DNA from: Halobacillus litoralis | Lineage (GTDB): Bacteria > Bacillota > Bacilli > Bacillales > Halobacillaceae | Direction: 5' to 3' | DNA length: 64,000 bases | Assembly: GCF_020524085.2 (NCBI RefSeq) | Contig: NZ_CP129016.1 | Coordinates: 2,846,001-2,910,000 of the forward strand | Part shown: positions 25,645 to 35,345 of the stretch, piece after piece | Layout of the letters: each line of letters opens with the position of its first letter | Numbering within the stretch: the stretch's first letter is position 1 | Made by a program: the position numbers and the translations under genes | The notes under the pieces: generated by a model | The model's input: the letters and a program-made list of their open reading frames with translations, nothing else | The model's database searches: none | What the model was told of the DNA's origin: nothing

Positions 25645-26799
25645 ATGAAGATTTTACACACGGCTGACTGGCATTTGGGGAAAATCGTGAACTATGTACA
25701 TATGACAGAAGACCAACGCTATATCCTTAAGCAATTCGTTGAAGTTGTAGAGAGCGAAAAGCCGGATGTCATCATCATAGCAGGGGACCTCTACGATCGT
25801 TCCATCCCACCAAAACAAGCGGTTGAATTACTGAATGAAACCTTAACGACCCTCATCAATGATTTCCGGGTTCCTGTCCTAGCGATTTCAGGCAACCATG
25901 ACAGTCCCGATCGCTTGAACTTCGGCAGTCAAATGTTCAGGAGACAAGGGCTCTTTTTAGATACGAAATTACAAAAAGATAGAGAACCTGTGACATTGTA
26001 CGACCAAGACGGACCTGTCCACTTTCATCTTATTCCATATGTAGAGCCTGCTGAAGTGGCTTATGCGTTTGAAGATGAACACATTAAAACCCATCAACAG
26101 GCAGCAGAAGTTCTGATCGGGGATATCGAGCAACGTTTTAACATGGATGATCGTCATGTCTGGGTCGGTCACTCCTTTTTAGCTGGAGGGATGGAATCGG
26201 AATCTGAAGAGCGCCTCTCTATGATTGGTGGCAGCCCCTATGTGGATGCCCGTTTATTCAAAGCCTTTTCTTATGTCGCCCTCGGTCACCTTCATCAGCC
26301 CCAAAGAGTAACAGAAGATTATATACGGTACAGCGGATCGATATTGAAATATTCATTTTCTGAAGTCAATCATGCGAAATCTGTGACGCTGATTGATATG
26401 GATCGGGAAGGTTCTTGTGAAATAGAAAAAATCCCACTCACGCCGATTAGAGACTTCCAAGTCATTGAAGGTTATTTTGAAGACCTCCTTACGGGAGAAG
26501 CCACTGAACATCCTGAAAACTACTTGCATGTGCGTCTCTTAGATGATGGACAACTTGTTGATCCCATGGGCAAATTACGCAAGGTGTACCCGAATATCCT
26601 TCATTTGGAAAGACGGAGGTCAAAAACGAATCTGCAAATGGAAGAACTGCAGGAAGTGAAAAAACGTCAGAAACTTTCGCCTGCTGATCTTTTCGCATCT
26701 TTTTATGAAGACATTAAAGGGGAAGCAATCCCGCAGGAACGGAAAGAATTGATCGAACAAGCCATAGATAAGCTAAGAAAAGAAGAGAGGGGGAAATAA
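25645..26799 (+). CDS. sbcD: Exonuclease SbcCD subunit D
   Basis: Mre11-type manganese-dependent nuclease that, with SbcC, cleaves hairpins and protein-blocked DNA ends. The 384-residue protein has the phosphoesterase motifs in order: HTADWHLGK, IIIAGDLYDRSIPP, SGNHDSPDRLNF, VWVGHSF and ALGHLHQPQ. The C-terminal cap is helical and charged. AGAGAGGTG precedes the ATG. It is followed by sbcC after one base, the standard operon. Confidence 0.96.
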   Translation: MKILHTADWHLGKIVNYVHMTEDQRYILKQFVEVVESEKPDVIIIAGDLYDRSIPPKQAVELLNETLTTLINDFRVPVLAISGNHDSPDRLNFGSQMFRRQGLFLDTKLQKDREPVTLYDQDGPVHFHLIPYVEPAEVAYAFEDEHIKTHQQAAEVLIGDIEQRFNMDDRHVWVGHSFLAGGMESESEERLSMIGGSPYVDARLFKAFSYVALGHLHQPQRVTEDYIRYSGSILKYSFSEVNHAKSVTLIDMDREGSCEIEKIPLTPIRDFQVIEGYFEDLLTGEATEHPENYLHVRLLDDGQLVDPMGKLRKVYPNILHLERRRSKTNLQMEELQEVKKRQKLSPADLFASFYEDIKGEAIPQERKELIEQAIDKLRKEERGK

Positions 26800-26800
26800 G

Positions 26801-29800
26801 ATGAAAGCACTCACTCTTACGATGGCGGCTTTTGGTCCTTATCGTCATAAGCAAGTGGTGGATTTTACGACTTTAGGAGAAGAGTCGATCTTCCTCATCA
26901 CCGGACCGACTGGCGCAGGGAAAACAACGATTTTTGATGCGATGTGTTTTGCCCTCTATGGACGTGCTAGTGGCAGCGATCGGGACCAGGACTCAATGCG
27001 TAGTCATTTCGCCGATTCAAACGAGCCAACCTATGTAGAATTCACTTTTGAATTACGAGGCAAAACGTACCGCATTGTGCGTATGCCAAAACAAACGAAA
27101 AAAAAGGAGCGTGGTGAGGGTTGGAAAGAGGAGCCTGCCCGTGCCGACTTTTATATCCATCAAGGTGATGAAGAGAAACTGGTAGCATCGAAAATTAAAG
27201 AAGTGAACGAACACATTGAAGACATCCTTGGTCTTGATTATGAACAATTCCGGAAAATGATCATGATTCCACAAGGTGAATTCCGAAAATTAATCTCTGA
27301 AAACAGTAAAGAGAGAGAGGAAATCTTGCAACGTATCTTTAAAACAGAATTCTTCGCTGAAGTGACTGACTACTTCAAGAAACAGTCGAAGGAACTGGAA
27401 ACAGAGATCAAGCAATTTGAATGGAAAATTTCTCAGGAGAAAGAGAGAATCGTTTGGGGCGAAGAAGCAGACAGTGAATTGGAGAACGAAGAACTTTCAA
27501 AAGTCCGAGAACGCTTGAGTCAACGGATCAATCATCAAATAGAATGGATGACGGAACAAAAAAACTATATGAATCAACTCAAGCAAACGACCGATCACAT
27601 GCAAAACCAGTATTTCGAATCAAAACAGCTCCTGGATTTATTTGAAGAAAGAGACAAGTTGTCCACGGAACGTCAGAATCTTAACGAACATTCAACTGTT
27701 ATCAAAGGTCTGGAGAAAGAATATGCTCTTGCAAAACAGGCAGCGGAGGTCCGTTCGTATGAGAAGCAGTATGAAGAACGAAAAAGTGAGCTTGAGCAGC
27801 TCCTTTCGAGTCAAAAAGAGAGAAAAGAAACTTACAATCGTGTGAAATCGGAGTTTGATAAGGTTCAGGAAGAGTATGTAAAAGAAGCAGATCAACAAGA
27901 AAACCGTGAACAGTTAAAAGAATCCTGGCAGCAAAAATTGAGAGAAAAAGAGCATTTAGAAGAGTTTTTGAAAAAGAATCAAGGACTAAAAAATCTCGAA
28001 AAAGAGATGGCCAATCATCGACGTGCCCTCTCAGGCTTGAATGAAACGGAACAAAAGATTCTAGATGACACAAAGTGGATGAAAGAAAAATTGAAAGGCG
28101 AAAGGACTTTAAGAGAAGCGGCTTATGAGAAAAAGCAGTCCTATCAGACCCTGAAATTAAGAAAAGAAACCATTGAACGCTTATCCAAAGAATGGCTTCA
28201 GTTGGCAAAGCTCCGCTCACGTTATCAGTCTGTTTCCAAACACTATCAGGAAAGGAAACAAACGTCACAAAAAGCCAAAGAATCCTATGAAAAAGCATTG
28301 GATGAAATAAGAAAACATCATGCATACACCTTATCCTTACATTTAAGTGATGACACACCGTGTCCTGTGTGCGGTTCATCAGACCACCCACACCCGGCAG
28401 GGAAACCGGATGGTGTGATGAGTGAAGAACAGGTGGAGCGACTTAGAGAGAGGCATGGAGAAGCTGAGCAATCTTTCGAGAAAGCACAAGATGAATTAGT
28501 TCAGGTGAAATCTGAAGGAGAAGCCCAGCGTCAATTGACAGAAAGTTTGTGGAGTGATTTAAAAATAGAACATGAACTCTCTGAAGATTCGATCGAAAAA
28601 GAAAGACAAATCTGCGTTTGGAATATGGAAAAGGTCTTCAAAGAATATAACGACCTTAAAGAACAAATTGAAGACTTGCAATCCACCGAGAAAAAAATGG
28701 ACCAGATGGATCAACAACTGGAATCACTAAAAAAAGAAAAAGACGCACTTCAACAAAAAATCAATGACCAACAGCAGGAGCAAACCAAACGAAAAACAGA
28801 GTTGGAATCATTGAAAGAAAATCTGCCTTCCACGACCGAACATCCTGATATATTAGTAGAAGAAGCGGCCAAGCTTGAAAAGTCATTCAAAGAAGCAGAT
28901 GAAAAATGGAAAGAAATCCAAAGCTTATATCAAAGCAAAAGGGACGAATGGCAGAAAATCCAAACAGCTGTAGAAGAAGGTCAGAAATACTTGGAGCAGG
29001 CGGAGAAGGCTTTAGAACAACGGAAAACGGAATTTGATCAAACGCTTGTTCAATTTTCTTTTGACTCAATCGAGCAATATCAATCGGCTATACGAACACC
29101 TCAAAAAATGGAACAAATGATTAACGAAATTCAGCAGCACCAACAACGGGTTCAGGTTGTCAACGAGCATTTGGAAGAATTGGACCAGAAGCTAAAAGAA
29201 AAAGACCGTCCAGAATTACATGCCGTTCAGGAGAAGTTGGAAGAAATGCAGGAAAAACTGAACGAGCAGCGGGAAATGGTTAATCATCTTCATATGTCTC
29301 TACAACAAAATGAGTCCATTCGAGACAACATCCGAGCGCTGGTAGAAGAACAAGGGGAGCTTGCTGCAAAATATTACGATATTGCTGAGCTTGCTCAGAT
29401 TTCCAACGGGGACAATCATTTACGTCTCTCATTGGAGAGGTATGTGCTAGCCTCTTATTTGGATGAAATTCTCATACAGGCCAATTTGCGCCTCGATCAG
29501 ATGACGGACCACCGTTATCAACTGATCCGAAGTGATTCTATAGCTAAGCGCGGTGCTCAAAGTGGGCTCGATCTTGAAGTGATTGATCATCATACGGGTC
29601 AACAGCGTTCAGTAAGAACATTATCTGGTGGGGAAGGTTTCAAAACATCCTTAAGTTTAGCTCTTGGAATGGCTGATGTCGTTCAGGCCCATGCTGGAGG
29701 TGTTCAATTGGACACATTGTTCATCGATGAAGGCTTTGGAACGCTTGATGACCTTTCGTTAGAACAAGCGATTGGCTGCCTTAGAAGTTTGCAGGACGGC

Positions 29801-29914
29801 AACAGGATGCTCGGTATTATTTCCCACGTGCAGCAATTGAAAGAGGAAATTCCTGCGAAGTTGCAGATTGATGCAGGACCTGAAGGATCGAAAGTGGAAT
29901 TTGTTTTTCAATAA
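26801..29914 (+). CDS. sbcC: Exonuclease SbcCD subunit C
   Basis: Rad50-like SMC ATPase of 1037 residues. The Walker A GPTGAGKTTIFDAMCFALYG lies near residue 34, followed by a Q-loop (MIPQGEFRKLI). A very long Glu/Lys-rich coiled coil spans about 180-880, broken by a zinc hook CPVCGSSDHPHPA at about residue 521. The LSGGEGFKTSLSLALGMAD signature is near residue 940 and the Walker B TLFIDEGFGTLD near 970. It is translated directly after sbcD. Confidence 0.96.
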   Translation: MKALTLTMAAFGPYRHKQVVDFTTLGEESIFLITGPTGAGKTTIFDAMCFALYGRASGSDRDQDSMRSHFADSNEPTYVEFTFELRGKTYRIVRMPKQTKKKERGEGWKEEPARADFYIHQGDEEKLVASKIKEVNEHIEDILGLDYEQFRKMIMIPQGEFRKLISENSKEREEILQRIFKTEFFAEVTDYFKKQSKELETEIKQFEWKISQEKERIVWGEEADSELENEELSKVRERLSQRINHQIEWMTEQKNYMNQLKQTTDHMQNQYFESKQLLDLFEERDKLSTERQNLNEHSTVIKGLEKEYALAKQAAEVRSYEKQYEERKSELEQLLSSQKERKETYNRVKSEFDKVQEEYVKEADQQENREQLKESWQQKLREKEHLEEFLKKNQGLKNLEKEMANHRRALSGLNETEQKILDDTKWMKEKLKGERTLREAAYEKKQSYQTLKLRKETIERLSKEWLQLAKLRSRYQSVSKHYQERKQTSQKAKESYEKALDEIRKHHAYTLSLHLSDDTPCPVCGSSDHPHPAGKPDGVMSEEQVERLRERHGEAEQSFEKAQDELVQVKSEGEAQRQLTESLWSDLKIEHELSEDSIEKERQICVWNMEKVFKEYNDLKEQIEDLQSTEKKMDQMDQQLESLKKEKDALQQKINDQQQEQTKRKTELESLKENLPSTTEHPDILVEEAAKLEKSFKEADEKWKEIQSLYQSKRDEWQKIQTAVEEGQKYLEQAEKALEQRKTEFDQTLVQFSFDSIEQYQSAIRTPQKMEQMINEIQQHQQRVQVVNEHLEELDQKLKEKDRPELHAVQEKLEEMQEKLNEQREMVNHLHMSLQQNESIRDNIRALVEEQGELAAKYYDIAELAQISNGDNHLRLSLERYVLASYLDEILIQANLRLDQMTDHRYQLIRSDSIAKRGAQSGLDLEVIDHHTGQQRSVRTLSGGEGFKTSLSLALGMADVVQAHAGGVQLDTLFIDEGFGTLDDLSLEQAIGCLRSLQDGNRMLGIISHVQQLKEEIPAKLQIDAGPEGSKVEFVFQ

Positions 29915-30097
29915 AAGGAGGAAGGAATATTTCCTCCTCTTCGGATGGTCTTGTCTAAAAAGCGCCAAGGTACAGCATAAATCTCTTCATTCGCTAGTCG
30001 TATTTAAAGAATTTAGAAAGATACCTGTCATATTTTGCGCTTGCCCGGGAAATATCTTAAATTTCCCATGGGAAATGCTCATGTAGGAGGTGTTCGG

Positions 30098-30802
30098 ATG
30101 ATCCAACCAGCGAATGATTGGTCAGATCTCCTGAACGAAGAGTTTACAAAAGATTATTTTAAAGAATTACAGAGGATTATGGAGAAGGAATACAAAAAGC
30201 ATGTCATCCATCCTGCCTATCATGATATTTTTGCAGCCTTAGAATGCACTCCATATGCGTCAACTAAAGTAGTGATTCTTGGCTAGGATCCTTATCATGG
30301 AAAGAACCAGGCTCATGGTCTCAGTTTTTCCGTACGACCCGGCAATCGCATTCCACCATCTCTTCGTAATATTTACAAAGAACTACAGGAGGATTTAGGT
30401 GTTCAACCTCCGGACCATGGCTCCCTTCATTCTTGGACAAAACAAGGGGTGCTCCTTTTAAACGATGTATTAACAGTGAAGGAAGGGGAGGCGAATTCAC
30501 ACAGAGAATTAGGATGGGAAAAGTTCACAGATGCTGTTATTCAGTCATTAAATGAAAGAACGAAGCCGGTTGTATTCTTTTTGTGGGGGAAACATGCACA
30601 AAAGAAAGGGGCGTTCATCGATCGGGAAAAACATTTGGTGCTTACTTCTTCCCATCCCAGCCCGTTTGCCGCACACAAAGGCTTTTTTGGTAGCCGTCCC
30701 TTTTCTAAGGCGAATACATTTTTATATAACAACGGGATGGAACCAGTGGATTGGTCGTTACCACCTGCTAACACAAAGACAGGAGCCCAAACCAGTTTAT
30801 AA
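30098..30802 (+). pseudogene. ung: Uracil-DNA glycosylase interrupted by an in-frame TAG at the catalytic motif
   Basis: Removes uracil (mostly from cytosine deamination) from DNA. The frame from ATG 30098 (TAGGAGG upstream) is 234 codons, the usual length, and is intact except for TAG at 30284-30286, codon 63. It replaces the invariant Gln of the GQDPYHG water-activating motif: the codons read VVILG, stop, [18 protein letters not shown]. Everything after is conserved: [44 protein letters not shown] to TAG explains the change. Without suppression the cell would make only 62 residues, with no catalytic Asp or His, so Ung activity would be lost. Confidence 0.92.
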
Positions 30803-30846
30803 AAAAGGCATATGCTAGAGTATTCTAACGTTTCGGAGGGGTTTTT

Positions 30847-31389
30847 ATGTTTCCGACAGGTCAACCGCCTTTCCCTCCTATGGGCCAATTCCCAGGGTTT
30901 CAGCAAGCTGCACCGCAAATGATGCGCTCAATGGCGCCGTATATAAATGCGGGAAGCCGGGGCTTCGGCGGCTTTGGTGCTCCAGGCTTTTTAGGAAATA
31001 CAGGTTTTGGGTTCGGATCTGGACTCCCGGGAGTTCTCGGCGGAGGTGGAGGTACTGGTTTTGGTGCACAGGCTCTTGGTGCTGCAGGGACAGCTGCAAA
31101 AACAGGAGGAGCTGGATGGCTTGGTCACATGCAGACAGCACTTAAAGCCATGCAATCGGCAGCACCTATGATGCAGCAATACGGACCGATGCTGAAAAAT
31201 ATTCCTGCCATGATCAATATGATGAAGATTATGAATGAACCTGACGATGATGATGATGAGAGTCTTGTATCATTGGACGAAAGCAGTGAGAAAGCGTCTG
31301 TTTCTCAAGAATGGGACTCAACGAGTGTTCTCGACAAAAAAGAGAAAAAACGATCTCAAGGTGCATCACAGCCTAAATTATTCATTTAG
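30847..31389 (+). CDS. YqfQ/VrrA-like glycine-rich protein
   Basis: A 180-residue protein with a Pro/Phe/Met N-terminus (MFPTGQPPFPPMGQFPGF), a Gly-rich centre, then a helix with MMQQYGPMLKNIPAMINMMKIM and a low-complexity acidic and Lys tail (DDDDDESLVSLDES). The QYGPMxKNxPAM segment recalls the YqfQ/VrrA (YppG) family of spore-forming Bacillaceae, some of which are coat-associated. TTTCGGAGGGG precedes the ATG. The family call rests on this helix; function unknown. Confidence 0.6.
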   Translation: MFPTGQPPFPPMGQFPGFQQAAPQMMRSMAPYINAGSRGFGGFGAPGFLGNTGFGFGSGLPGVLGGGGGTGFGAQALGAAGTAAKTGGAGWLGHMQTALKAMQSAAPMMQQYGPMLKNIPAMINMMKIMNEPDDDDDESLVSLDESSEKASVSQEWDSTSVLDKKEKKRSQGASQPKLFI

Positions 31390-31485
31390 GCTGTGCGTGT
31401 AGCTTGATTTTTTTTGTTGAGTTAGCAAGAATAAGAACATATCCAATTATAGAAGTAAGAACCTATGCCTTTAGGAGGTTTTATA

Positions 31486-32445
31486 TTGAGTACACAATTA
31501 GAAAAAGCAACATTCGCAGGGGGATGCTTCTGGTGTATGGTCGAACCTTTCGATGAACGCCCTGCAATCGAATCCATCGTTTCAGGCTATACAGGAGGAC
31601 ATACAGAAAACCCGACATACTTACAGGTGGTCACAGAAACGACGGGGCACAGGGAAGCGGTACAGATCACTTTCGATCCGGCCATTTTTTCTTATGAGCG
31701 ACTCGTTGAGCTTTTTTGGCAGCAAATCGATCCCACGGATGCCGGAGGTCAATTTGCTGATCGAGGCCACTCTTATACGACAGCTATCTACTATCACAAC
31801 GAGAAACAAAGGCAAGTGGCTGAAAAGAGTAAAAAAGAGCTTGCATCATCAGAAAAATTCAAAGCCCCGATTGTAACGGAAATTCTGCCGGCAGAAACGT
31901 TTTATCCTGCTGAAGATAAGCATCAGGATTATTATAAGAAAAATCGCTTTCATTACAAACGGTACAAGAAAGGGTCTGGACGAGCTGATTTTATAAAAGA
32001 TCAATGGAGTTATGAAAAAGACCAGGAAGAATTGAAGCAGCGTCTAACCGATATCCAGTATAAAGTTACGCAGGAGAACGCGACCGAGCGCCCTTTTCAA
32101 AATGAATTTTATGATCACGAAGATGAAGGCATCTATGTTGACATTGTTTCAGGAGAACCACTGTTCAGTTCAAAAGATAAATATGATGCGGGTTGTGGTT
32201 GGCCTAGCTTTACAAAGCCCATTGAAAAGCAGCAGGTGAAAGAAGAAGTCGATCGGTCTCATGGAATGTTCCGTACGGAAATCCGAAGTGACCGTGCCGA
32301 CTCCCATCTCGGTCATGTGTTCGAAGATGGACCCAAAGATCAAGGAGGATTGCGCTACTGCATCAATTCTGCTGCTTTGCAGTTCATTCCTAAAGAAGAG
32401 ATGGAAGAAAGAGGATATGGATATTTGACATACCTTTTTCAATGA
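31486..32445 (+). CDS. msrAB: Fused methionine sulfoxide reductase MsrA-MsrB
   Basis: Reduces both S- and R-epimers of methionine sulfoxide. The 319 residues contain MsrA at about 1-165 with the catalytic Cys14 in GGCFWCM, and MsrB at about 180-319 with [19 protein letters not shown] and the catalytic Cys292 in [10 protein letters not shown]. The CxxC zinc pairs of some MsrBs are absent. The start is TTG 31486, with AGGAGG about 8 nt upstream; an upstream ATG at 31465 overlaps that site. A second, membrane-anchored MsrB is encoded at 57082. Confidence 0.94.
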   Translation: MSTQLEKATFAGGCFWCMVEPFDERPAIESIVSGYTGGHTENPTYLQVVTETTGHREAVQITFDPAIFSYERLVELFWQQIDPTDAGGQFADRGHSYTTAIYYHNEKQRQVAEKSKKELASSEKFKAPIVTEILPAETFYPAEDKHQDYYKKNRFHYKRYKKGSGRADFIKDQWSYEKDQEELKQRLTDIQYKVTQENATERPFQNEFYDHEDEGIYVDIVSGEPLFSSKDKYDAGCGWPSFTKPIEKQQVKEEVDRSHGMFRTEIRSDRADSHLGHVFEDGPKDQGGLRYCINSAALQFIPKEEMEERGYGYLTYLFQ

Positions 32446-32511
32446 AATCCCTCGGGCGCCCCTCTCACCTTTGATGATGATATAATGAAGGTAGTTTGAG
32501 GAGGTACCGCA

Positions 32512-33084
32512 TTGGGAAGAAAACGAATTCTTACAAAAGAAGAAATATTAAAAGAGACAGGCGCATTGCTCAGGAAAGAGGGAATCCATGGGGTTCATTT
32601 TAAAAAACTCTCAACGGAACTCCAGGTGAGCAGAAGTACGCTTTACGAATACTTTAAAAATAAAGAAGACCTCATTCTCTCCTACATGAGAAATATGATG
32701 GAAGAGATGAATAAACAAATTGAAGCGATTCCGGAAGAGGAAGAGCCTAATAAAAAGCTTTACGACCTCCTATTTATTTTTCTTGATCATGCAGAAACTC
32801 ATCACATCGATCAAATGATTCGGGAGCTGCAGAGCAGTGATCAAACCTTAGCCATATTCTATCGCACAAAGATCCATGAAGACCTTATGGGAACTTATGA
32901 GCAAATGTTGGAATGGATTGATGAAGCGAAGAGGTCGGGGCTATGGAAAGATGATATAGAAAGCGAGATGGTTGCTGATCTCATTTTCCATTCCATCTTA
33001 TTTCCCACCAGGCATAAATATGGAGTGAAAGAGATGACGGATCAACTTTTTAGAATGATCGAATTTGGTGTGAGAAACAAATAG
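32512..33084 (+). CDS. TetR/AcrR family transcriptional regulator
   Basis: A 190-residue one-component repressor. The N-terminal helix-turn-helix lies at about residues 8-50 (ILTKEEILKETGALLRKEG, then LSTELQVSRSTLYEYFKNKEDLI). The C-terminal ligand domain is helical, with MIRELQSSDQTLAIFY. The start is TTG with GAGGAGGT upstream. A terminator separates it from the following AbrB-family transporter, so that gene is a candidate target but not proven. The palindrome ahead of the distant RND gene is another possible target. Confidence 0.88.
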   Translation: MGRKRILTKEEILKETGALLRKEGIHGVHFKKLSTELQVSRSTLYEYFKNKEDLILSYMRNMMEEMNKQIEAIPEEEEPNKKLYDLLFIFLDHAETHHIDQMIRELQSSDQTLAIFYRTKIHEDLMGTYEQMLEWIDEAKRSGLWKDDIESEMVADLIFHSILFPTRHKYGVKEMTDQLFRMIEFGVRNK

Positions 33085-33118
33085 GCAAACCGCTTTCCGA
33101 GAGGGAAGCGGTTTGTTG
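33085..33118 (+). terminator. Terminator after the TetR gene
   Basis: GCAAACCGCTTTCC-gaga-GGGAAGCGGTTTGTTG. Confidence 0.8.
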
Positions 33119-33170
33119 TATTTATCTGATTTTTTGTCTTGTTATATTTTCCGAAAGGAGCGGTGGCCCC

Positions 33171-34199
33171 ATGAAACCTTCGAACAAGATGAAGACTTAT
33201 TTAATCGCATTGCCAGGCGGTCTTTTGTTCGATTTGTTAAACATCCCGATCCCATGGATATTGGGGCCGGTCGTGTTCGTTGTACTTGCTAAATACTTCA
33301 CGTCAATGAAATCGGAAACGGTACCGGTAGGAAAAAACATCGCTTTTGTTCTACTAGGAATTCAAATTGGTCTGACGTTCAGTGCGAACACCTTTCATTC
33401 TATCGGTCCTTACCTGCTCCCTTATACTCTTCTTACCTCATTGATGATTGCGATCAGCTTATTAGCTGGTTTGTACATTGCAAAGCATGGGACAGTTGAC
33501 AAAACAACGGCGCTTGTTGGAAGTTCTCCAGGAGGGTTGTCAGTCATGATTGCTGTCAGCGAATCTATGAAAGGGAACAGTACGCTTGTTACGATTTTCC
33601 ATACCTTACGTTTAATCAGCGTTCTTTTTATTATTCCGTTTTTCGTTACCCATGGAAATTTTGATGTCTCAACAACTGTTGTTGCCGGCGTAACAGGAGG
33701 TATGGAAAAAGGCTTGTATTATACCATTCCTTTATATATGGTAGCTGCTTTCATTGGCTGGCAGGTGAGAGACTGGATCCCGGCTGCTCTCGTGATCATT
33801 CCTATGCTTTTTATAGGGGCACTAAAGACAGCAGGTGTGTCATTCTACCCATTGCCAGGTGTGCTCTTCACTTTTGCCCAGTTCCTTATAGGCACATACT
33901 TGGGACATACGGTATCTTTAAGGGAGATTATATCTGCTGGAAAGACTTGCATCGCTTTCTTTGCATTGGCAGTGTCCATGATCGGAATAGGAATTGGGAT
34001 GGCCTTTTTATTAAGCTGGTGGACAACCATGGACCTAAAGACAGCTGTTTTAGCTCTGGCTCCAGGTGGACTTGTAGAAATGTCTATCACAGCAGAACAA
34101 ACAGGTAGTGAACCTGCCATTGTCAGCTCTTTGCAGACCATTCGTTTGTTGATGATCGTCCTGTTGCTCCCCTGGTTGTTCAAAAAGCTAAGAACATGA
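33171..34199 (+). CDS. AbrB family membrane transporter (COG3180)
   Basis: A 342-residue polytopic membrane protein with about ten hydrophobic segments arranged as two repeats. Each repeat ends in the Pro/Gly-rich block of the AbrB (ammonia monooxygenase-like) family: VGSSPGGLSVMIAVSES in the first half and LALAPGGLVEMSITAEQ in the second. The transport substrate is not established. GAAAGGAGCGG precedes the ATG. This is unrelated to the DNA-binding AbrB. Confidence 0.85.
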   Translation: MKPSNKMKTYLIALPGGLLFDLLNIPIPWILGPVVFVVLAKYFTSMKSETVPVGKNIAFVLLGIQIGLTFSANTFHSIGPYLLPYTLLTSLMIAISLLAGLYIAKHGTVDKTTALVGSSPGGLSVMIAVSESMKGNSTLVTIFHTLRLISVLFIIPFFVTHGNFDVSTTVVAGVTGGMEKGLYYTIPLYMVAAFIGWQVRDWIPAALVIIPMLFIGALKTAGVSFYPLPGVLFTFAQFLIGTYLGHTVSLREIISAGKTCIAFFALAVSMIGIGIGMAFLLSWWTTMDLKTAVLALAPGGLVEMSITAEQTGSEPAIVSSLQTIRLLMIVLLLPWLFKKLRT

Positions 34200-34296
34200 A
34201 TTTTGACATTATCTCGAATTGAAGATAAAATAATTTTAGAATGAACTAGGTACCCAGAAAAATATTATGTAAATCAGAAAATAAGAGGTGAGCGCA

Positions 34297-34902
34297 ATGA
34301 ATATGAAACATATTTTCCAAAAAGGAAAGTCTGAACGCACCTTGTTGCTTCTTCATGGCACAGGGGGTACAGAACAAGATTTGCTGCCTATAGCAAAGAT
34401 GATTGATCCAGATGCATCGATCTTATCTGTAAGAGGGAATGTATCAGAGAATGGAATGCCACGTTTTTTCAAACGTCTAAGAGAAGGAGTCTTCGATGAA
34501 GAAGACTTAATAGAAAGAACGGATGAGTTGAACGAATTCCTTGATGAAGCCAGCAAAGAGTACGGATTCGATCGTAACCATATCATTGCAGCAGGATATT
34601 CCAATGGAGCGAACATTGCAGGAAGTCTGTTGTTTCATTACAAAGATAGTTTGCGGGGGGCTTTGCTGTTTCATCCAATGGTCCCGCGGAGAGGGATAGA
34701 ACTTCCTGACCAATCAGGTCTTCCTGTATTTATCGGTGCCGGTGAAAATGACCCGATCTGTCCAGCTCAAGAAACCAAAGACTTAGAAGAGCTATTAACC
34801 AAAGCTGGAGCCAATGTCACCGTTCATTGGGAGCGTATGGGGCATCAATTGACAGAAAATGAAGTGAAAACAGCAGCAGATTGGTATAAAAGTCAATTTT
34901 AA
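34297..34902 (+). CDS. Alpha/beta hydrolase, MhqD-like carboxylesterase
   Basis: A 201-residue hydrolase of the phospholipase/carboxylesterase group. Visible: LLLLHGTGGTEQDLLP (oxyanion), the SxRGNVSENGMPRFFKRL loop, the nucleophile Ser in AAGYSNGANIAGSLLF, Asp in GENDPICP, and His in MGHQLTENE. This closely follows B. subtilis MhqD, a catechol/quinone-stress hydrolase under MhqR, as I recall it. ATG 34297 has AAGAGGTGAG upstream. No MhqR regulator or dioxygenase is adjacent. Confidence 0.82.
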   Translation: MNMKHIFQKGKSERTLLLLHGTGGTEQDLLPIAKMIDPDASILSVRGNVSENGMPRFFKRLREGVFDEEDLIERTDELNEFLDEASKEYGFDRNHIIAAGYSNGANIAGSLLFHYKDSLRGALLFHPMVPRRGIELPDQSGLPVFIGAGENDPICPAQETKDLEELLTKAGANVTVHWERMGHQLTENEVKTAADWYKSQF

Positions 34903-34972
34903 TCATTTGTTTTATTGAGTCATCTCTACGTTCATTGTATGATAGGTACACAGAAACCAAGGAGGATGCTCT

Positions 34973-35176
34973 ATGATTCACAAAAATTGGGAAAACAATG
35001 AAACCATCAAACAAATCGAGTGTGTTCATAACGATGCAAAAAAATTCGTTGTAAACAACGTTCTTACTCCAGGCAAAGTGTATGATGTAAAAAATGAAAG
35101 TGAAGAGTTTTACTTTATTATTGATAATTCCGGCCGGATGGGCGGTTTCTATAAGGAGTATTTCAAAGAAGTGTAA
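34973..35176 (+). CDS. DUF6501-like small protein
   Basis: A 67-residue protein with MIHKNWENNETIKQI, DAKKFVVNNVLTPGKVYDV and EEFYFIIDNSGRMGGFYKEYF. It looks like a small beta-barrel common in Bacillaceae (DUF6501), function unknown. AAGGAGGATGCT precedes the ATG. It has its own terminator. Confidence 0.75.
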   Translation: MIHKNWENNETIKQIECVHNDAKKFVVNNVLTPGKVYDVKNESEEFYFIIDNSGRMGGFYKEYFKEV

Positions 35177-35183
35177 ACGATTG

Positions 35184-35215
35184 AAAAGCCAGGGAACCAT
35201 TCCCCTGGCTTTTTC
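35184..35215 (+). terminator. Terminator after the DUF6501-like gene
   Basis: AAAAGCCAGGGaaccattCCCCTGGCTTTTT. Confidence 0.88.
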
Positions 35216-35345
35216 TATGGCTGCAAACTTTCTTCCATTCCTCTCAAAAGAAAAATTCCTTCCTATAGGGATTTGTTCCCATGTTTATAAAAAAGATGAT
35301 GTGGGGTAATGGTTATTAAAAAATACTTGAAAGGAAGAGTATGCC

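Noticed and set aside
7589..30286. Selenocysteine, pyrrolysine or full TAG reassignment
   Set aside because: TAG is used as a normal stop directly before terminators (cdd) and ribosome sites (the P1 peptidase gene), and no pyl genes are in view. Occasional suppression remains possible.
31367..31420. Terminator after the glycine-rich YqfQ-like gene
   Set aside because: CACAGCCTAAA/TTTAGGCTGTG is a good hairpin, but the T-tract begins about 13 nt later, too far for a standard intrinsic terminator.
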